NCBI RefSeq assembly: GCF_947179165.1
Contig: NC_077242.1
Location: forward strand, 24,009,097-24,073,096
DNA: 64,000 nucleotides
Direction: 5' to 3'
Source of the DNA: Solanum dulcamara
Lineage: Eukaryota > Streptophyta > Magnoliopsida > Solanales > Solanaceae
Part shown: positions 60,401 through 64,000 of the stretch, piece after piece
Position numbering within the stretch: the stretch's first letter is position 1
How the letters are laid out: each line of letters begins with the position of its first letter
Notes under the pieces: model-generated
What the model was told of the DNA's origin: nothing
Database searches by the model: none
Seen by the model: only the letters and a program-made list of their open reading frames with translations
Translations under genes and position numbers: made by a program

Positions 60401-61575
60401 AAAAATTATATGGGTAGGGCTGGAATGATGGTACAATCCTATGCAAATCAAATTTGAGCAGTCACCGAAAAGACGCATGGAACTATGCAAATTGAATATG
60501 AGGAGTCACCGGAAAGACACACGGTACTATGCAACTCAAATATGAGAAAGTAGTTCGAAAAAATCAACGCAACTATGCAAATTAAATATGACAAGTAGTC
60601 AGGAGAGATGCACGATGCTACACAAATCAAATATGAGAAAGTAGTCAGTGGAAAGATGCACGGTGCTACACAAATTGGATATCAAAAAGTAGTCACCGGA
60701 AAGATGACATGGTACTACGCAAATCGGATATGAGAAAGTAGTCACCGAAAGATGGCACAATGCAACGCAAATCCAATATGTGAAAGTAGTCGCCGAAAAG
60801 ATGGCACGATACTACACAAATTAGATACTCCCTCTGTATCAAAAAGAATAACCTACTTTTCTTTTTAGTATGTTTAAAAAAGAATGACCCCTTTTCTTTT
60901 TTGGCAACACTTTAATTTCAACTTTCCACGTGACATGTTTAAGGCCACAAGATTAAAGGGCATTTTGGTACATAACTTCAATTTAGGACCACAAGATTGA
61001 AAAGTCTTCTTTATTTTCTTAAACTTCATGCCAAGTCAAACTAGACCATTCTTTTTGAAATGGAGGGAGAATGAGAAAATAGTCACTAGAAAGATACACG
61101 GTGACCCAACTTTTGTGAACATAATCATTGGCCAGACGAGCGGCATAATGGGTAATAGTCGCACACCAGCAGAGAAAGCTCTTTGATTCTCTACCAAGAT
61201 CGTAGAGGCTCTGATACAATGTGAGAAATATAGGAGAAAAATATTATTGAATTGTTTCTCTACATTATTATATTGAGACCGTATTAATAGATACTACATT
61301 AGATTAGACTCCTTTTTCCAATTAGAACACTACATTACAATCCTTTTTCAAATAGGATTCTATATACTATTCTTATTTCTGTGCCTATTCTAAGTGGGAT
61401 TGTATCTACTATTCTTGTTTCTATTTCTATTCTAACAACCACAATGGAAAATACAATCTTCAATTGCAGCATTCAATATATAATAGAAGTGTGAAAGCTA
61501 CACCTCACATGTGGCTGAAGCCTTGAACATTTTGAAGATTGTGGCTTTGAAGCTGCCTTTAGATCCAGCCTAAGG
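54407..61575 (-). CDS. Unnamed single-pass membrane, coiled-coil protein gene (partial, 5' end not found)
   Basis: Minus-strand exons with consistent phases: about 61575-61504, 59087-59032, 58778-58682, 57872-57788, 57409-57347, 56800-56741, 55114-55022, 54469-54407. The product reads [24 protein letters not shown], then the hydrophobic segment [20 protein letters not shown], a linker [20 protein letters not shown], and a helical, heptad-rich part ([89 protein letters not shown]). It looks like a short N-terminal cytosolic part, one membrane anchor and a coiled coil. I do not recognise the family by name. The exon at 55022 ends in TAG just before its donor; see findings. A copia element lies in the intron after PHVR. 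Confidence 0.72.
59397..59600 (-). pseudogene. copia RNase H C-terminal remnant
   Basis: The minus frame reads [50 protein letters not shown], stop. This is the conserved end of the copia RNase H domain (the ADIFTK motif). It stops at the polypurine tract. The rest of pol is missing. Confidence 0.9.
60180..60827. repeat. Two minisatellite arrays in the copia leader
   Basis: The first array (about 60205-60440) repeats units of about 50-60 bp built on 'gggtagggtcggaatgatgg' and 'cacgatccta'. The second array (about 60445-60827) repeats units of about 50-60 bp built on 'atatgagaaagtagtcaccg' and 'gaaagatg-cac'. Each has at least five copies. Position next to the 5' LTR and primer site suggests leader/U3-type regulatory repeats as in other Solanaceae copia elements; this role is inference. 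Confidence 0.8.
60828..61069. mobile_element. Stowaway-type MITE inside the copia element
   Basis: The ends are CTCCCTCTGTATCAAAAAGA and, on the complement, CTCCCTCCATTTCAAAAAGA, about 242 bp apart. The left flank is TA and the right flank is AA, so the TA TSD is decayed on one side. The terminal sequence is that of Stowaway MITEs. No coding capacity. Confidence 0.85.
61208..61219 (-). other. copia primer binding site
   Basis: The minus strand reads TTGTATCAGAGC directly after the 5' LTR. It differs from the plant initiator tRNA-Met complement TGGTATCAGAGC by one base. Confidence 0.9.
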
Positions 61576-64000
61576 TTCAATCTTCAGATTATTTACTCCA
61601 CATGTAAATGACATATTCAAGACCAATTTCGATTTTTATGATTCAGTAGTATTGCATATTAGCAAGGTCCATTGAGTATGGTCCATTACGAGCAAATTTT
61701 AAGAAGTTGATATACGATATGAGACATTGGTTTCTTACTTGTGCAAAGGAACAAATTCTTGGAAAACTTACAACGATGTTTGTCCCGCATATCACCAGGA
61801 GGATATCGACAACGCCCTTCGACCTGATCTTAGCTCCTGACACATTATTGGAAAAAAGCAACCCCAAAGATTTGGGACCAAATGGACAATTTTGGCCCAT
61901 TCTTTTTGCTTGGATCAATAGAACCTTTTGATATTTCATATCCACTTTGATTTAATTTCAGTCCTTGAACTGGATCTCCTAAGCTGAAGAGACAAAGGTA
62001 GAAGTAGGGATCCCTCTGCCTTATTTTACTCTTCATCATGCGTCAGTTGCTTGGGGTAGTTTGAATTCAAAGTGATTATTCCTCACAATAGCCTGAGGGA
62101 TCATTCAGCCTATGAAGTGATTATTCCTCACAATATTCTGGGGGATCACTCAGTCTATGTAAAAATTCTTCAGGTATGGAGTAGAAGATGCTATTTTTTG
62201 TATTCTTCCAGTCCAAATAAAGTAAACACAAGCAAAATAAATATATACTGAAAATTAGTTCCTTCATCCTCTGTTTCTCCTTGGTTTAACCCATCAAACA
62301 ATACACCAAGCTCCAACAAAGTCTATTTCAGACCTCAGAGTCTTGAGCTCTAACATAGAAATAGTGATTTTCCCATTGTCAGAGTCTTGAGCTCTCTGTA
62401 CTATTTCTAATCATTATTCAGGTTGCTTTCACTGTCCAAGAAACAAAACTTAAAATTCTATGATAAAAATTGTGTTCTTAAATCCAAATCCATGACTTGT
62501 AATGTAGCATGCACAAAAGTTTCCACTATGCAGCAAATTACATGAATTTTTTTTTATTTTAGAAGGAAAAGTCTCCAGGGCCTGTTTCTCAGCTAAAAAC
62601 TTAGCTATACAGCATCTCAATATTCAGTGAAGCTGCATATAACCAAGGAAAAAAAAGGCAAAATTGTTCTTGGCAGGTCAAACTGAGTAGTGTGGATATG
62701 GAGAGGATTCTAATATCTGGATCCCAAACCATGACCAGCAGCATTGCAGCAGTTCCGGCAAAAGAAGTGTTTCAAATGGATATTCACTTCTGTAGGAACT
62801 ACAGATCGAAAAATATAAATAATTGTGGCAGAAATATAATCTTCATAGAAGTTGGCGATTCAAACTTAGAACTTCCCGAAGTCCCCTTCAACAGATAACA
62901 GAAGGCTATGGATACTATCTTTAGGGATCACTGTTGCAAATGAGCAAGCTTATCAGAAGACTAGAATAATATTCAGGCTAACCAAGATCTATGTGATTGT
63001 CCTTTCCCCTCCTTTTCCAGGAAGTAAGAGATGGGGCATTGAGAAGGCAGAAAATTTGAATCATCTAATGCATCACAAATATTCACAAGTTCAAATTAGT
63101 AACCATAAAAAGGAAAAGATTGTACTGCCTTGCTGAAACACAATTCAACTATAATGAGCCATTCCTGCATGTAAACAATATATTTGGCACTACAAGCAAG
63201 ACTTGTTTTGACCATATATTTTGAGATTAGAACTAATTAAAGCAATGCATAGTACACAAAAAAGCTGAACACATAAAGAACCAAGTAGGGATGTACCATA
63301 TGCAATTGTTGCAAATGGTAAGCGAATAATATGGTTCATCTTCTGAATAAAAACACAGTAACCCTACAAAATTAAACCATCGTGCACTTCAAAATTTACA
63401 CTTCACAAAATATGATTTGGATCATGGTAAAACAAGAAGGAACGGTTACCTTTCTCAAAACAAAGAAGGAAACAGACATTGTCGATCTTAATAAGCAAAA
63501 TATTTCAGTAATGTGTAATCCTTAGCCAAGTAGTGGAATTACAAATCCCCCATTCTCGGCAAGAAAGATCCCAGAAGCCTAAAAAGTTATATCACCTTGG
63601 CCAACTGACTTTTACTCCTTCATACTCCTAGTGGACAGGCCAATCTTTAGTCTCATATAATTGCTAATTAGGTCTTCTTCCTACATCTGTCAGGTTATCA
63701 AACTCTCTAGTAGCACCATAGTAAGAAAATCTATAGAATGCACAGCTGCTTACACTAGAAAGTGTAGCAACTTTAATGCTATGCATGTTTTGGCACCATA
63801 CGAGCGTATGATATATGCACTCACCTCACGTGAATATGATATTAACCAAAGTGATATAAAGAGAGGTTGTTTCAAATATCCTGTTTGTTTTTTCTGTACA
63901 TGTCGGTTGGGGAACGACGCAGCAGAAGGACATGAGGGAGAGAAAAGAAAGTTATATACAATGAGGTAGTGTCTGATATTAATTATTGACCCACTGTGTT
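61576..64000. other. Non-coding right end (intron or upstream region of the minus-strand gene)
   Basis: No supported gene. The first exon(s) of the minus-strand membrane/coiled-coil gene should lie here or beyond the window but cannot be picked out. A 45-bp direct duplication occupies 62070-62159. Confidence 0.5.
62070..62159 (+). repeat. 45-bp tandem duplication
   Basis: 'aagtgattattcctcacaat' plus 25 more bases occurs at 62070 and again at 62115, with about five differences. Confidence 0.9.

Larger units (their letters stand above)
59177..61437 (-). mobile_element. Ty1/copia retrotransposon, internally deleted, in an intron
   Basis: Two LTRs (59177-59389 and 61220-61437, 213 and 218 bp) start TGTGAGAAATA and end ATTCTAACA, flanked by a perfect TSD, ACCAC (59172-59176 and 61438-61442). 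Polypurine tract CTTGAGGGGGAG (minus) abuts the left LTR, and the primer binding site TTGTATCAGAGC (minus) abuts the right LTR, so the element is on the minus strand. At 2.26 kb it lacks most of gag-pol. Confidence 0.93.

Noticed and set aside
61643..62039. Overlapping open frames around 61.7-62.0 kb
   Set aside because: They occur on both strands in low-conservation sequence; they may be remnants of an old repeat but nothing is recognisable.
62692..62898. Open frame on plus and a cysteine-rich reading (CRNCCNAAGHG) on minus near 62.75 kb as a gene exon
   Set aside because: Short, with no splice context and no conserved pattern beyond chance.
1..64000. CRISPR arrays, operons, or a prokaryotic-type defence system
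   Set aside because: The DNA is plainly plant nuclear, with spliced genes and eukaryotic transposons. The tandem arrays seen are minisatellites without regular repeat-spacer architecture or cas-like genes.

Overview
The window is nuclear plant DNA, almost certainly from a member of the Solanaceae. The grounds are long GT-AG introns, AT-rich non-coding DNA, nested transposons, solo LTRs of the TGTCACGACCC / TGTAATGACC type, and an RTE-type LINE tail ending in (TTG)n. There are no tools behind this reading: family names rest on protein motifs, and element boundaries rest on target-site duplications (TSDs) read by eye.

Layout. 1-3785: 5' end of an LTR retrotransposon on the minus strand (leader, tRNA-Met-like primer binding site, 2.4-kb LTR), cut by the window edge. 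3786-5458: AT-rich spacer with a 219-bp tandem duplication. 5459-6798: a 1.3-kb (TGG/TAG) trinucleotide tract fused to the 3' end of an RTE-like LINE (6797-7640). About 8.27-46.03 kb: one very old Mutator-like element of the Kaonashi/Ulp1 type. Its two genes converge: a DUF1985 + Ulp1-protease gene on plus (8702 to about 36.9 kb) and a mudrA-type transposase on minus (40496 to 37.93 kb). Both are dead. About 27 kb of the 38 kb is later insertions: solo LTRs, an organelle-like block, a long-TIR element, a hAT element carrying a captured acyl-CoA-ligase gene fragment and three LTRs of its own, and a pogo-like element. 46213-47376: a second long-TIR element lying just upstream of a gene.

Ordinary genes occupy the right third. 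47441-53601 (+) is a complete 15-exon TTLL12-like tubulin-tyrosine-ligase-family gene, 868 codons before the stop, with every junction in phase. Convergent to it, 54407 to about 61.58 kb (-), is a multi-exon gene for a single-pass membrane protein with a C-terminal coiled coil that I cannot name; its penultimate visible exon ends in TAG where the reading frame otherwise continues. One intron holds a complete-ended, internally deleted Ty1/copia element (59177-61437) that itself holds a Stowaway-type MITE. 61.6-64.0 kb shows no supported gene.

I found no new enzymatic or defence system. The most noteworthy content is the insertion chronology readable inside one Kaonashi-type element, the Pack-hAT gene capture, and the nonsense codon at an exon end in the coiled-coil gene.
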